Part shown: positions 51,554 through 60,696 of the stretch, piece after piece
How the letters are laid out: the number at the start of each line of letters is the position of its first letter
Position numbering within the stretch: the stretch's first letter is position 1
From: JALOLV01 sp046295175
GTDB taxonomy: Bacteria > Bacteroidota > Bacteroidia > Cytophagales > Spirosomataceae
DNA: 64,000 bases
Assembly: GCA_046295175.1 (NCBI GenBank)
Contig: JBKBNY010000001.1
Location: 1,116,001 to 1,180,000, forward strand
Direction: 5' to 3'
The notes under the pieces: model-generated
Told to the model about the DNA's origin: nothing
The model's input: only the letters and a program-made list of their open reading frames with translations
Databases searched by the model: none
Program-made: the position numbers and the translations under genes

Positions 51554-52099
51554 ATGCCAGCATCCGAAAAAGTAAACTACAAAAACATCTCAAAAAAAGC
51601 CCTTAAACTCTTTGATGAAAAACAATTCGACGAAGCTCTACCCCTATTTGAGCAAGTTGCCGAGCAAAATCTTAATTCGGATGATTGGTTTAATGTAGCC
51701 ACTTGTGCGATTCTGTGCAAACAAATTGATAAAGGACACGAAGCTCTCAATAAAGCGATTGAATTATACAAACAAATTGGCAACGACGAGAATTTGCCGA
51801 TTGGACAAATGTGTTTCTATTTCATGCACGCCCTCAATGATGTTGCCGAATACGATTTAGGATTTACCCAACTTGAGCAATTTAAGCAAACAATCATTGA
51901 CCTAAAAATCACCGATGACCATTTTTTATATATCCGTGGGATTCCGTTTTTGGGAAATATACTCAATGCTTCGGTCAATATTCTACAAAATCAAACAAAA
52001 GTAAAAGCACTCGATTGGCTTAATGATTTTGCGGCAAAGGTAGATTCTGAAGGAAAGGTTTTGATAGAAGATTTTATAAAAACAAATGGTTTTGCATAA
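51554..52099 (+). CDS. TPR-like helical protein, unknown
   Basis: 181 residues, no signal peptide. The N-terminal part is TPR-like: KALKLFDEKQFDEALPLFEQ, then DWFNVATCAILCKQIDKGHE and ALNKAIELYKQIGNDENLPI. The rest is also helical. Members of this kind usually bind partner proteins. Function is unassigned. Followed by a strong terminator. Confidence 0.72.
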   Translation: MPASEKVNYKNISKKALKLFDEKQFDEALPLFEQVAEQNLNSDDWFNVATCAILCKQIDKGHEALNKAIELYKQIGNDENLPIGQMCFYFMHALNDVAEYDLGFTQLEQFKQTIIDLKITDDHFLYIRGIPFLGNILNASVNILQNQTKVKALDWLNDFAAKVDSEGKVLIEDFIKTNGFA

Positions 52100-52100
52100 A

Positions 52101-52137
52101 AATCGGCACATCAGATTTAAGAGATGTGCCGATTTTT
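52101..52137 (+). terminator. Terminator of the TPR-like gene
   Basis: AATCGGCACATC pairs with GATGTGCCGATT over a short loop and runs into TTT, starting one base after the stop codon. Confidence 0.85.
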
Positions 52138-52185
52138 GATTATCCCACAAATTGTAAAAAACTATAATCAAGCAAAAAAGGTAAC

Positions 52186-52253
52186 AATCCGTGGCACGGA
52201 TGAACCTTAACTGTATTATTTAACCAATATTACTGGAACCGTGTCACGGTTTT
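52186..52253. repeat. CCGTGnCACGG hairpin, locus 3
   Basis: AATCCGTGGCACGG (52186-52199) and GAACCGTGTCACGGTTT (52236-52252), followed by a T-rich run. Same family as 10921 and 38838. It lies just downstream of the thioredoxin gene on the minus strand and may end that operon. Confidence 0.65.
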
Positions 52254-52273
52254 GTAGTTTTTTTTCCTTCTGA

Positions 52274-52870
52274 TTATTTCAATAATTCCACAATCTCAGC
52301 AAATTCGTCTTGGATTGCCTTCGTTTTATTTTTGGCGTACCAAGTATGCACCTGCAATTTTATATCATCATATGGGGTTTTAGCCTCTTTGAGTTGCCAA
52401 AATAACTCTTGGGCTTCTTTGGGTCTTGGCCCCCAATTGGTGATTTCGGTGAGCGTTTCGGCTTCGAGGATGATTACTTTCGGGATTGACCTACCACCTT
52501 TGGTTAGGTAATTATCCATGATGTCTAAATTTTCATCTCGGAGCAAAAACAAAAGCTGAATATTTGGATTTAACTCAGCTATTTTATTGACCACTGGCAA
52601 AATCTGCGAGGCATCGCCACACCAACCTTCGGTCAATACCAACCAAATGTATTTGCCCGAAATACCTCTTACTTTCTCTTGGAGTGCGGCATCGACTACG
52701 GTTGTTTTGTCTAATCGGTGGATTCGCTGAAGATTCAATTTGGCGTATTCAATCATATCTGCTGATTGATTTATGCCAGTTGTTTGGTTGATTTTGATAA
52801 GTGTTTCGAGCAATGTGCTATACTCTCCATACGTCATTGCTTGCTCGATTCGGCTGTGATTGATTAACAT
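52274..52870 (-). CDS. Thioredoxin-family protein
   Basis: 198 residues. The thioredoxin-like region starts near residue 70 with KYIWLVLTEGWCGDASQILP: the active-site-like WCGDAS has one Cys only, followed by Asp-Ala-Ser where thioredoxins have xxC. FLLRDENLDIMDNYLTKGGR and SIPKVIILEAETLTEITNWG supply the cis-Pro region. A one-Cys thioredoxin of this type may be a thiol-bound or regulatory member. Third gene of a tight operon: the receiver-like gene ends 3 bp before its start. Confidence 0.85.
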   Translation of the reverse strand: MLINHSRIEQAMTYGEYSTLLETLIKINQTTGINQSADMIEYAKLNLQRIHRLDKTTVVDAALQEKVRGISGKYIWLVLTEGWCGDASQILPVVNKIAELNPNIQLLFLLRDENLDIMDNYLTKGGRSIPKVIILEAETLTEITNWGPRPKEAQELFWQLKEAKTPYDDIKLQVHTWYAKNKTKAIQDEFAEIVELLK

Positions 52871-52873
52871 GTT

Positions 52874-53191
52874 TTATTTTTGCTTTATCCTCTCAACAGC
52901 GGCATAGATTTCGTTCTGTAAAAGACCTGTTCCGCCGCCATAATGAGGCACGACCTCGATATTGGGTTTTATTGATTCAAAATAAGCCGCTAATTGCTGC
53001 TCAATTGATTCGTCGAACCCACTACTTAGCAACACAATATCGAATGCTTTTTGTTCAAAAACTGCCTTCGCTTCTTCGATGGTCTTGGCGGGGGTCGCAT
53101 TCCATTTTTCGTTGTAATTGATGTGGCGAATCAAAATCTCCATGATTTTTTCGTGATTGCCCACCACCAATATTTCGGTTTTAGCGTCCAT
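52874..53191 (-). CDS. Degenerate receiver-like (CheY-fold) protein
   Basis: 105 residues with the alternating alpha/beta pattern of a response-regulator receiver: EILVVGNHEKIMEILIRHIN, DIVLLSSGFDESIEQQLAAY and IEVVPHYGGGTGLLQNEIYA. The two acidic residues of the first loop are replaced (VGNHEK), and the phospho-Asp position after strand three is Ser (LLSSGF). It is therefore likely phosphorylation-independent. The Gly-rich GGGTGLLQ near the end is unusual. Between nitroreductase and thioredoxin genes with 2- and 3-bp spacing, it is probably a partner of that redox unit. Confidence 0.7.
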   Translation of the reverse strand: MDAKTEILVVGNHEKIMEILIRHINYNEKWNATPAKTIEEAKAVFEQKAFDIVLLSSGFDESIEQQLAAYFESIKPNIEVVPHYGGGTGLLQNEIYAAVERIKQK

Positions 53192-53193
53192 TT

Positions 53194-53760
53194 CTAAGCT
53201 TGTTTTGTAAATTCTTCGATTGATTTACGAGTACGTGGCGTAGTTTCTCTGGTTTTGAATGGCTCTTCGAGTTTATCGGCATCATCCAAAAAGCCCAGAG
53301 CAATCATCACCACTGGTTCTTGTTTTTCGGTATCAATTCCAAATGTTTCGATAGCTTTTGCAGAACTGAATCCACCCATCACGTGGCTAAAAATCCCCAT
53401 ACTCGTTGCTTGCAATGCCAAAGTCGCATTGGCGGCACCCACATCGTGTTTAGCTGCGTTATACGGTCTATCCCCCATCCATTTATCCGCAATATTCAGC
53501 AACAAAACCGAAGCATTCTTTGCCCAAGTCTGATTACCCGGCATCAAACAATCTACCAATTTATCGAAACCTTCGCTGCCTTTAAAAGCATAGATATAGT
53601 TCCATGCCTGGGCGTTATTGGCACTAAATGCCCACGAAGCGGCTTCAAAAAGTGTATTGAGTTGTTCGGGAGTAATTTGTTGTTCGGAGAATGACCTCGC
53701 ACTCCAACGATTGCGGATAATATCTAAAACTGGATACTGTGTATTTGCTATTTTTGACAT
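53194..53760 (-). CDS. Nitroreductase-family FMN-dependent oxidoreductase
   Basis: 188 residues, NfnB/NfsB-like fold. The FMN phosphate loop is IRNRWSARSFSEQQITPEQL at the N-terminus, followed by EAASWAFSANNAQAWNYIYA. The central KHDVGAANATLALQATSMGI is the dimer-interface helix and PVVMIALGFLDDADKLEEPF the C-terminal FMN region. Substrate unknown. First gene of the three-gene operon with receiver-like and thioredoxin-like genes. Confidence 0.9.
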   Translation of the reverse strand: MSKIANTQYPVLDIIRNRWSARSFSEQQITPEQLNTLFEAASWAFSANNAQAWNYIYAFKGSEGFDKLVDCLMPGNQTWAKNASVLLLNIADKWMGDRPYNAAKHDVGAANATLALQATSMGIFSHVMGGFSSAKAIETFGIDTEKQEPVVMIALGFLDDADKLEEPFKTRETTPRTRKSIEEFTKQA

Positions 53761-53847
53761 TTTGAAATATTGAAAAGTGATTAAATCGAAAGAAGGAAAA
53801 CGGATTTAAACCTAAAAACGTTCTCCGTTTTCCTTTATCCGATAAGT

Positions 53848-54711
53848 TTAAATATTCATTGGTACATCCATCAAAAGTACTTCGGCGTCGTCAGAGAGTG
53901 ATTTGAAATCTAATGTATCGGTGTTCCAAACTCCGAAACCATCGCGAGTACCTAAGACCTGCCCGTTGATGCTCACATCGCCTTTGATAACAAACGCATA
54001 AACACCGTTTTCTTTGGCTTTTACGGTGTATTTTGTCGAAAAATCTTTATCGAATCGGCCAAGGCTAAACCACGCATTTTGGTGTACCCAAACACCTTCA
54101 TCGTCTTGACTTGGCGAGAGAATCTGCTGAAAATTATTGTGGCGGTCTTTGACATCGAGCGTAATTTGGCCGTAGCGTGGTGTTACGTTACGTTTGTTCG
54201 GAAACATCCAAATCTGCAAGAATTTCACAGCTTGGTCGGTATTTTTATTGAATTCGCTGTGAAAAATACCAGTACCCGCACTCATCACCTGAATATCTCC
54301 GTGGCGAATCACGGCTGTGTTGCCCATGCTATCTTTGTGCTGGAGGTCACCTTCGAGCGGAATACTGATAATCTCCATGTTGTCGTGAGGATGAGTTCCG
54401 AAACCACGTCCGCCCTCCACGATGTCGTCGTTCAGAACCCTCAAAGCTCCAAAATGGATTCTTTCAGGATTATAATAATTAGCAAAGCTAAAAGTGTGGT
54501 GGCTATCCAACCATCCATGATTGGCGTGTCCACGAGTATCGGCTTTATGCAAAACTGTATTTTCCATGATTTTTGAATTTGTGTTTGGTAAATGATTGAA
54601 TCCTACGATTTTTTCTTGAACGGTCTCTGAAACCTCTTTGGCGGCTACTGCTCCACCCGCCAAAATGCTTGTGCCGAGCAACCCTTTTTTGAGAAATTCT
54701 TTTCTGTTCAT
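53848..54711 (-). CDS. Pirin-family protein with N-terminal leader
   Basis: 287 residues from ATG 54711 (MNRKEFLKKGLLGTSILAGG); the 54753 frame adds 14 unlikely residues. The leader resembles a lipoprotein/Tat-like exported sequence without a twin Arg. The bicupin core is pirin: HKADTRGHANHGWLDSHHTF with the first metal ligands, FGTHPHDNMEIISIPLEGDL, and FHSEFNKNTDQAVKFLQIWM. Many pirins have quercetinase activity and bind Fe. A leader is unusual for pirins. The gap to the next minus-strand gene holds one hairpin. Confidence 0.88.
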   Translation of the reverse strand: MNRKEFLKKGLLGTSILAGGAVAAKEVSETVQEKIVGFNHLPNTNSKIMENTVLHKADTRGHANHGWLDSHHTFSFANYYNPERIHFGALRVLNDDIVEGGRGFGTHPHDNMEIISIPLEGDLQHKDSMGNTAVIRHGDIQVMSAGTGIFHSEFNKNTDQAVKFLQIWMFPNKRNVTPRYGQITLDVKDRHNNFQQILSPSQDDEGVWVHQNAWFSLGRFDKDFSTKYTVKAKENGVYAFVIKGDVSINGQVLGTRDGFGVWNTDTLDFKSLSDDAEVLLMDVPMNI

Positions 54712-54913
54712 TTTCTTTTTCGTTTTTGATGCCACAAAGTTATAGCAACTCAATGCCTCAAATCATTGAAGTAGATTAAGAAAATGAGGGTTTATTAATT
54801 TATTAGAAAATCGTTAATTGTTAATCGAAGTCCTTACCTAAAATAGCCTGACAAATAATACAAACAACTCACAGGTAAGTGCTTATGACACATCTATTTT
54901 GGAGGAGTATAAT

Positions 54914-54938
54914 CAGTGCCACGCACAGCGTGACACTG
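54914..54938. terminator. Hairpin downstream of the Crp/Fnr gene
   Basis: CAGTGCCACG and CGTGACACTG pair with one mismatch over a 5-nt loop, ten bases after the stop of the minus-strand regulator gene. The arms resemble the CCGTGnCACGG family without belonging to it clearly. Confidence 0.45.
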
Positions 54939-54947
54939 GCATCATTC

Positions 54948-55529
54948 CTATTTTTGATGTGCCAGTTTGGCTCGAATCTTACTCAAAAACTCAGGAGAAA
55001 TACCCAGATAGGCCGCAATCTGGTGCTGCGGTACTCGTTGCGGGATGGTCGGATAACGTTTCAGAAAATTGAGGTAGCGTTCTTCGGCAGGTTGAGAGAG
55101 GGTAGCAAAGAAGCGATTCTGCAAGACAACATACGCCCGCTGAATCATCAGCCTAAACATACGCTCAAGTCGAGGTACTTTCTGGTAAAGTATTTCTTTG
55201 TCTTCGTATCGAACAACCAATAATTCGCAATCTTCGAGGGTTTCGATGAATAGATTCGATGGTTTCCTATCCGTAAAACTCGCAATATCACTTACCCACC
55301 AATCTTCGATAGCAAAGAGCAGAATCACTTCGTTGCCGTCGTCATCCAAATAATACACTTTGATACACCCTTTGATGATATACGCCTCAAAATCGCAGAT
55401 TTCGCCTTTTTGGAGTAGAAAAGTCTTCTTTTTTACTTTTTTATGGTGTAGAATCGAATGGAAATCGGCTAATTCGTTTTCATCGAGCGATATACAACGC
55501 CCTACGTATTGGTCTATTTGATTATACAT
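54948..55529 (-). CDS. Crp/Fnr-family transcriptional regulator
   Basis: 193 residues from ATG 55529 (MYNQIDQYVGRC); the 55562 frame adds 11 residues. Same short Bacteroidota type as the one at 15564: N-terminal barrel with KKTFLLQKGEICDFEAYIIK and a C-terminal winged helix VPQHQIAAYLGISPEFLSKI. The effector pocket shows no cAMP-type Arg. The upstream gene is susD, in the same direction, with a terminator between. The pirin gene follows downstream. Target and signal are unknown. Confidence 0.9.
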   Translation of the reverse strand: MYNQIDQYVGRCISLDENELADFHSILHHKKVKKKTFLLQKGEICDFEAYIIKGCIKVYYLDDDGNEVILLFAIEDWWVSDIASFTDRKPSNLFIETLEDCELLVVRYEDKEILYQKVPRLERMFRLMIQRAYVVLQNRFFATLSQPAEERYLNFLKRYPTIPQRVPQHQIAAYLGISPEFLSKIRAKLAHQK

Positions 55530-55574
55530 AAAAGAGTGATTTACTTGAAAACAGCGAAGCAATCGAATTGGTTT

Positions 55575-55618
55575 ATAAAAAGATAGGGCAACCCTACTGG
55601 GCCGCCCTATCTTTTTAT
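55575..55618 (-). terminator. Terminator between susD and the Crp/Fnr gene
   Basis: ATAAAAAGATAGGGC and GCCCTATCTTTTTAT form a 15-bp stem with A/T-tract flanks, downstream of susD on the minus strand. Confidence 0.85.
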
Positions 55619-55703
55619 GTAGAATGAATCGAATATTCCGAATCTCTCGAATTTACCTTAGCTTTTGGTAGTCAATTCGCCATTACCCCGGCATACTATT
55701 CTT

Positions 55704-55735
55704 TTATTCAAATAACTCGAAAAATTCGAATAATT
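55704..55735. repeat. Dispersed TTCGAA-type repeat, copy 3
   Basis: TTATTCAAATAACTCGAAAA followed by ATTCGAATAATT, a close relative of the blocks at 2921-2969 and 24897-24935. A second CGAATATTCCGAAT block lies at 55629-55642. Confidence 0.5.
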
Positions 55736-55744
55736 AGGTATTCA

Positions 55745-57436
55745 TCAATACCCGGGGTTCTGTACCAAATAGCCTACAAGGTTTGATGCACCGTCGATGG
55801 CCGTTTGTGGAATCGGGAAGACACGCTTGTTTTTGTCGTTATTGTCTTTCTCTGTCCAAACTCCTTCGTATTTATTGAATCTCACCATATCGGTACGGCG
55901 AAGCATTTCCCAATAAAACTCAAATCCACGCTCTCTAAAAAGCAAATCAAGTGTTATCGTACTCAACGCTGGCGGTGGTGTAGATGCCGTGCGTGATGCT
56001 CTCACGAGGTTTACATCGGTCAATGCCGCAGCAGTATTGCCTTTACGCAATTGAGCCTCGGCACGCATCAAATACACATCTGCCAAGCGAGTAATCACGA
56101 TATTATGCTCGCCACGGTTACGGCCAGTATTTGAAGTCGAACTGAATTCGTACTTCTCGACACGATAACCAGTGCTATAATCGCTACCTGCGGTTGTAAA
56201 ATCAACTTTTTCGGTAAAAATCACCCTCACGTCAGGGCGGTTACGCGAGAGGTTTGTCAGTGGCCCAACTCTGAAATTGCCATTTGCACATCTCTGAAAC
56301 ACCCCATTGATACGAATCAAGCCATACTGTTGTCCACGTAAAATTCCACGGTTTATTTTGAAATCTGCTCCTGCTACACAAGTATCTGTTGCAGTGGTAG
56401 GTGTTTTGAGGTTTTCTTTGTAGAAACGTGGGTCTCGGCGAGGGTCGAGTGGAGCGTAAGCATCTACCCAACTACGATAGAAATCTGGCGTGATAGCTGG
56501 ACCATCGGTACCATTTGCACCCGGAAAAGCCGGTAGTGGATATTGGTCGCCCGATAGTGAGAAATAAGCCATACGGTTGTGGCCGTTCAAATCGGCACGT
56601 TGGTCAACTGCAAAAATAATTTCATCGTTTGTATTGTTGTTATCATCAAAAATCGCAAAATAACTCGGCGACATTTTGTATTCGCCCGAACTGATGATTT
56701 TATCACAATAACTAATCACTTGGTCCATGTCAGACGCTTTGAAATCGAAATTCGTAGCGTATCTATCTCTATAAACAGGTGCGTTGAGGTACAACCTCGC
56801 CAATAAACTCCAAACGCCAGCTTTTGTCAAACGACCATGACCCACCGCTGCTCGATTCTGTAAGTTTGGCTCAGCTTTCTGAAACTCTGCAATAAGATAA
56901 TTAACGGCATCGCTACCTCTCAAAATCTCAGAAGTTTTACCCGGATTATCTTTTTTGAAGACGATTCCGTACAAATCAAAAATCAACAAGTTGTAAAATG
57001 CCTGCATCCCGATGGCCTCGGCCAAGTAAGTTTTGGCGTTAGGGTCATTTACATTCGGGAGGGCATCTATCGCCGTAACGCATCTCGAAAGTGCTTGTAC
57101 GAGCGGATTCCAAGTGTTTCTTACGTTGGCAGTGTTGCTATTGTAAGTGTGTTTGTGCAATTCGATATAGATACCGTTATCGCCCCAGTCGGTACCACCA
57201 CGATACGGAAGGATGGCTTCGTCGGTCGAGATTTCTTGCAACGCAAAATAGGTCGTGTGCTGATAAATCGTTGGCAGCAACGCATAAATCGGCACTAAAA
57301 GGCCATTGGCGGCATCTTTTTCAGATGGGGTCGAGCTAAAGGTTTCGTCGAGAACTTGCTCTTCGAGGTCGGTACAGCTATTCGATAACAGAATAATACC
57401 AACCGATAATGATAATACTTTAAATATCTTATTCAT
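55745..57436 (-). CDS. SusD/RagB-family outer-membrane lipoprotein
   Basis: 563 residues. Lipoprotein signal ending LSNSC (Cys at ~21). The SusD alpha-solenoid is marked by TYNSNTANVRNTWNPLVQAL, AIGMQAFYNLLIFDLYGIVF and the C-terminal LTDVNLVRASRTASTPPPAL, then LLFRERGFEFYWEMLRRTDM. It binds a glycan or peptide at the cell surface and hands it to the TonB-dependent partner encoded 12 bp upstream. The specific ligand is not readable. No glycosidase gene or sigma/anti-sigma pair is attached here. Confidence 0.92.
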   Translation of the reverse strand: MNKIFKVLSLSVGIILLSNSCTDLEEQVLDETFSSTPSEKDAANGLLVPIYALLPTIYQHTTYFALQEISTDEAILPYRGGTDWGDNGIYIELHKHTYNSNTANVRNTWNPLVQALSRCVTAIDALPNVNDPNAKTYLAEAIGMQAFYNLLIFDLYGIVFKKDNPGKTSEILRGSDAVNYLIAEFQKAEPNLQNRAAVGHGRLTKAGVWSLLARLYLNAPVYRDRYATNFDFKASDMDQVISYCDKIISSGEYKMSPSYFAIFDDNNNTNDEIIFAVDQRADLNGHNRMAYFSLSGDQYPLPAFPGANGTDGPAITPDFYRSWVDAYAPLDPRRDPRFYKENLKTPTTATDTCVAGADFKINRGILRGQQYGLIRINGVFQRCANGNFRVGPLTNLSRNRPDVRVIFTEKVDFTTAGSDYSTGYRVEKYEFSSTSNTGRNRGEHNIVITRLADVYLMRAEAQLRKGNTAAALTDVNLVRASRTASTPPPALSTITLDLLFRERGFEFYWEMLRRTDMVRFNKYEGVWTEKDNNDKNKRVFPIPQTAIDGASNLVGYLVQNPGY

Positions 57437-57448
57437 TTTTTGAGAAAA

Positions 57449-60439
57449 TTAGAATCCGAGGTTAAGTCCGAAAATGATTGTTTTTGCTTTAGGATACGTC
57501 AAATAATCTATCCCATACGATAAAATACCATTCACCGAGCGGTCGGTATTGACATCTGGGTCGTAGCCGTTGTAATCGGTAATGACAAACAAATTCTGAC
57601 CCGTTAGGCTCAAACGAGCAGTCGAGATATATTTAGAGATTCCCAATGCTTTTGTATTAACTGTATAACCCAACGAAGCATTGTTTAGACGGAAAAACGC
57701 ACCATTTTTCAAGAATCGAGTACTTACAGGAGCCGAATTGCTCAATGATTCGTTCGGGAACTGGATAGCCTCAGCTGTAGTATTTACCCCTTTCGATAAA
57801 CGCAATTTGTAGAAATTGGCATTGGCCGTATTATCATAAACTTTATTGCCCGATACTCCGTTGAAATTGGCAACAAAATCGAAGCCTTTATAACCAATTG
57901 TACCATTGATATTATACATTTTGGTTGGTAAGGCAGTGCCTGCCGCAATACGGTCATTGTCGGTCACTACGCCATCGCCATTTACATCACGGTATCTGCT
58001 CAGGCCTTTGTCGTCAAGACCGATAAATTCTCTCAAATAAAAAGTACCGATAGGCTGGTTGTTGATGTAGCCATTGATAGTAGCCGATGTCAAACCCGGG
58101 CCAGATGCCGAACCAGACGGAATAACCGAATAAGGAGAATTTTGGACATTATTTTTGATGAATGTCATGTTACCACCAATCTCGTAACGGAAGTTTTTAT
58201 TGACCGATTTTCTGTAATTAATATCAATCTCTAAACCTTTGTTGATGATTCTCATATCTGGTACGTTTGTCCAGAATGTACCCGCAGGCTGTACTGGGTC
58301 GGCAGGGATAACCTCCAATAAAATATCTTGCGAAACTTTGTTGAAGTAATCAATACTACCCGTGATTGAGTTATTGAAGAATCCAAAATCAAGACCTAAG
58401 TCGATTTGGTTTGAAACTTCCCACTGGATATTTGGGTTAGCCAATCTCGAATATGTTGTACCCGCAGGGAACGTTGTTGAATTATCAATAGGATAACTCG
58501 TCGTACCAGTTACAGATGATGTAAAACGAGCTTGAGTAATTTTTGACGGAATCTCTTGGTTACCCGTCAAGCCCCAGCCAGCCCTGATTTTTAAGTCACT
58601 GATTTGAGAAACTGACTTAATAAATGGCTCTTCTGAAAGTCTCCATCCCAACGAGAACGATGGGAAAACCCCGTACTTGTTATTTGCCCCAAATTTTGAT
58701 GAGCCATCAACACGGAGCGTGGCAGTTGCCAGATATTTATCTTTGTATTGGTAATTTACCCTTGAGAAAAACGATTGTAATTCGTTCAGAATCGCATAGC
58801 CAGTTGGGCGGTTATTGGCAAGGGTTAAGTCTTGTCCAAGTCCCGGATTATAAATTGGCTCAATACCATTTGTCGGAAAGCGGTTGATACTATACGCACG
58901 CCCTTGAATCTTAATCTTTTGGAACGAATGACCCACCAACGCCGTCAACGAATGTACATTTTTATCGAGCGTGTAAGTGATATAGTTCTCTATCAATGTA
59001 TTGGTATTGTAGGTATTGATTGTCTGTAAACCACCCTCAACAAATGGGTCTTTATTTGGCATTGTTTGTATGTCGCGTGCCGTAGTAGAATTATCAACAC
59101 CATAGTTTAGTTTATACACCAATCCTTTGGCGATTGTCAACGACGGGCTGATATTACCCAAAAATCTATTTGTAAATGTCTGGTCTTTATACAATGACAA
59201 TGAGAGCATCGGGTTGCTACCATCTGGGTAGAATTTTAAAGTACCATCGGCATTGAATGGTTTGTAAGTTGGATTTGCCGATATGGCACTTCCGATAACC
59301 CCTTGAAAATCAGGACGGACGTTATTGGTACGCGATGCACTTAGGTTAACTTCGATATTCAGCTTATTATCCCAAAGCTTCTGATTGACGTTTACTCTAC
59401 CACTGTAGCGGTCGAGGTTACTATTACGGATAATACCTTCTTGTTTTTGCAAACCAAAAGACCCAAAATACGTCAGTTTGTCGGAACCACCACTCAAAGA
59501 TAAATTATGGTTTTGGGTAAATGCCTGCTGTGTAACTTCTTTTTGCCAATCGGTATTGCCGCCATCATCTACAAACGAACCTCCCGGTATTTGCTTCATT
59601 TGAGCCCTAAATTCATCGGCTGTAAAGACATCCAACGGGCGAGCAATTTTTGATAACCCCAAACTCGTAGTATAAGTAAGATTTGAGGCTCCGCTTTTAC
59701 CTTTTTTAGTTGTTATCAAGATTACGCCATTTGCACCTCTTGCACCGTAGATAGCCGTTGCAGAAGCATCTTTCAAGACATCTATCGAAGCAATATCATC
59801 TGGGTTTATAAATGCCAATGGGTTTGTAGCACCACCCACACTCGAATTATCAAGTGCAAAACCATCGACCACAAAAAGTGGCGTAGAACCCGTACGAACA
59901 CCACCAGGCCCACGAATACTGATGTTTGAAGCAGCACCCGGCTCACCGCTCGATGCTGTGATGTTTACCCCCGCAGCCTTACCTTGTAGCAATTGCTCTG
60001 GCGATGCGATGATACCTTTATTGAAGGCATCGCTTTTGATTGATTTAGCCGAGCCAGTCACATCTTTTGAGCTGGTGTTTCCATAACCAATTACGATTAC
60101 CTCGCTGAGTTGAGAAGTTGTAGAAACCAGTTTAACTTCGATACTGGTACGATTACCGACAGCTACTTCTTGTTTCTCGTAGCCAATAAAATCAAAAACT
60201 AAAACCGGGTTGTCGGTAGTGGTATTGATTGAAAATTTACCTTCGACATTCGTCGTAACCCCATTGGTAGTTCCTTTTTGGGTTACGGTACAGCCAATCA
60301 GCGGCTCGTTGGTTTCTCTGTCGGTTACAATACCCGTGACGGTTTTCTGGGGCGAAGACTTACTACCTCTGCCTCCGTCTGCTCCAAATACAGCAGTGAT
60401 GGATAGCAAAAGTATCCAAACAAATAGAGTTTTTTTCAT
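57449..60439 (-). CDS. SusC/RagA-family TonB-linked outer-membrane transporter
   Basis: 996 residues with signal peptide (MKKTLFVWILLLSITAVFGA). An N-terminal carboxypeptidase-like domain (KTVTGIVTDRETNEPLIGCT) and a TonB plug (GIIASPEQLLQGKAAGVNIT, NISIRGPGGVRTGSTPLFVV, DILKDASATAIYGARGANG) precede the 22-strand barrel, ending FGLNLGF with C-terminal Phe. The pair is a minimal importer for an unknown ligand. GSGGRGSKSSPQ-type linker before the CarboxypepD-like domain is short. Transcribed first, with susD. Confidence 0.94.
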   Translation of the reverse strand: MKKTLFVWILLLSITAVFGADGGRGSKSSPQKTVTGIVTDRETNEPLIGCTVTQKGTTNGVTTNVEGKFSINTTTDNPVLVFDFIGYEKQEVAVGNRTSIEVKLVSTTSQLSEVIVIGYGNTSSKDVTGSAKSIKSDAFNKGIIASPEQLLQGKAAGVNITASSGEPGAASNISIRGPGGVRTGSTPLFVVDGFALDNSSVGGATNPLAFINPDDIASIDVLKDASATAIYGARGANGVILITTKKGKSGASNLTYTTSLGLSKIARPLDVFTADEFRAQMKQIPGGSFVDDGGNTDWQKEVTQQAFTQNHNLSLSGGSDKLTYFGSFGLQKQEGIIRNSNLDRYSGRVNVNQKLWDNKLNIEVNLSASRTNNVRPDFQGVIGSAISANPTYKPFNADGTLKFYPDGSNPMLSLSLYKDQTFTNRFLGNISPSLTIAKGLVYKLNYGVDNSTTARDIQTMPNKDPFVEGGLQTINTYNTNTLIENYITYTLDKNVHSLTALVGHSFQKIKIQGRAYSINRFPTNGIEPIYNPGLGQDLTLANNRPTGYAILNELQSFFSRVNYQYKDKYLATATLRVDGSSKFGANNKYGVFPSFSLGWRLSEEPFIKSVSQISDLKIRAGWGLTGNQEIPSKITQARFTSSVTGTTSYPIDNSTTFPAGTTYSRLANPNIQWEVSNQIDLGLDFGFFNNSITGSIDYFNKVSQDILLEVIPADPVQPAGTFWTNVPDMRIINKGLEIDINYRKSVNKNFRYEIGGNMTFIKNNVQNSPYSVIPSGSASGPGLTSATINGYINNQPIGTFYLREFIGLDDKGLSRYRDVNGDGVVTDNDRIAAGTALPTKMYNINGTIGYKGFDFVANFNGVSGNKVYDNTANANFYKLRLSKGVNTTAEAIQFPNESLSNSAPVSTRFLKNGAFFRLNNASLGYTVNTKALGISKYISTARLSLTGQNLFVITDYNGYDPDVNTDRSVNGILSYGIDYLTYPKAKTIIFGLNLGF

Positions 60440-60696
60440 TGATTTTTTTTCATTTTAGAGTTGATTACAAAATAAAGGTGTGGATGCTCTGTTTAATGAT
60501 GTGAGGCATGAAGTTAATGCAAACTTAAAATTATTGTACGATATTTAACAAAATTTTAATTATTTCTTAATAATGTAGTAAACCATAGAAAATATCTATT
60601 TTGGTGCCGATATTCTTAACGCATACTTAACCTACCTGTCAGAAATATTTTACTGTATCATCAATACTTTTGACCCAAACTTTCATTATTCGATTT

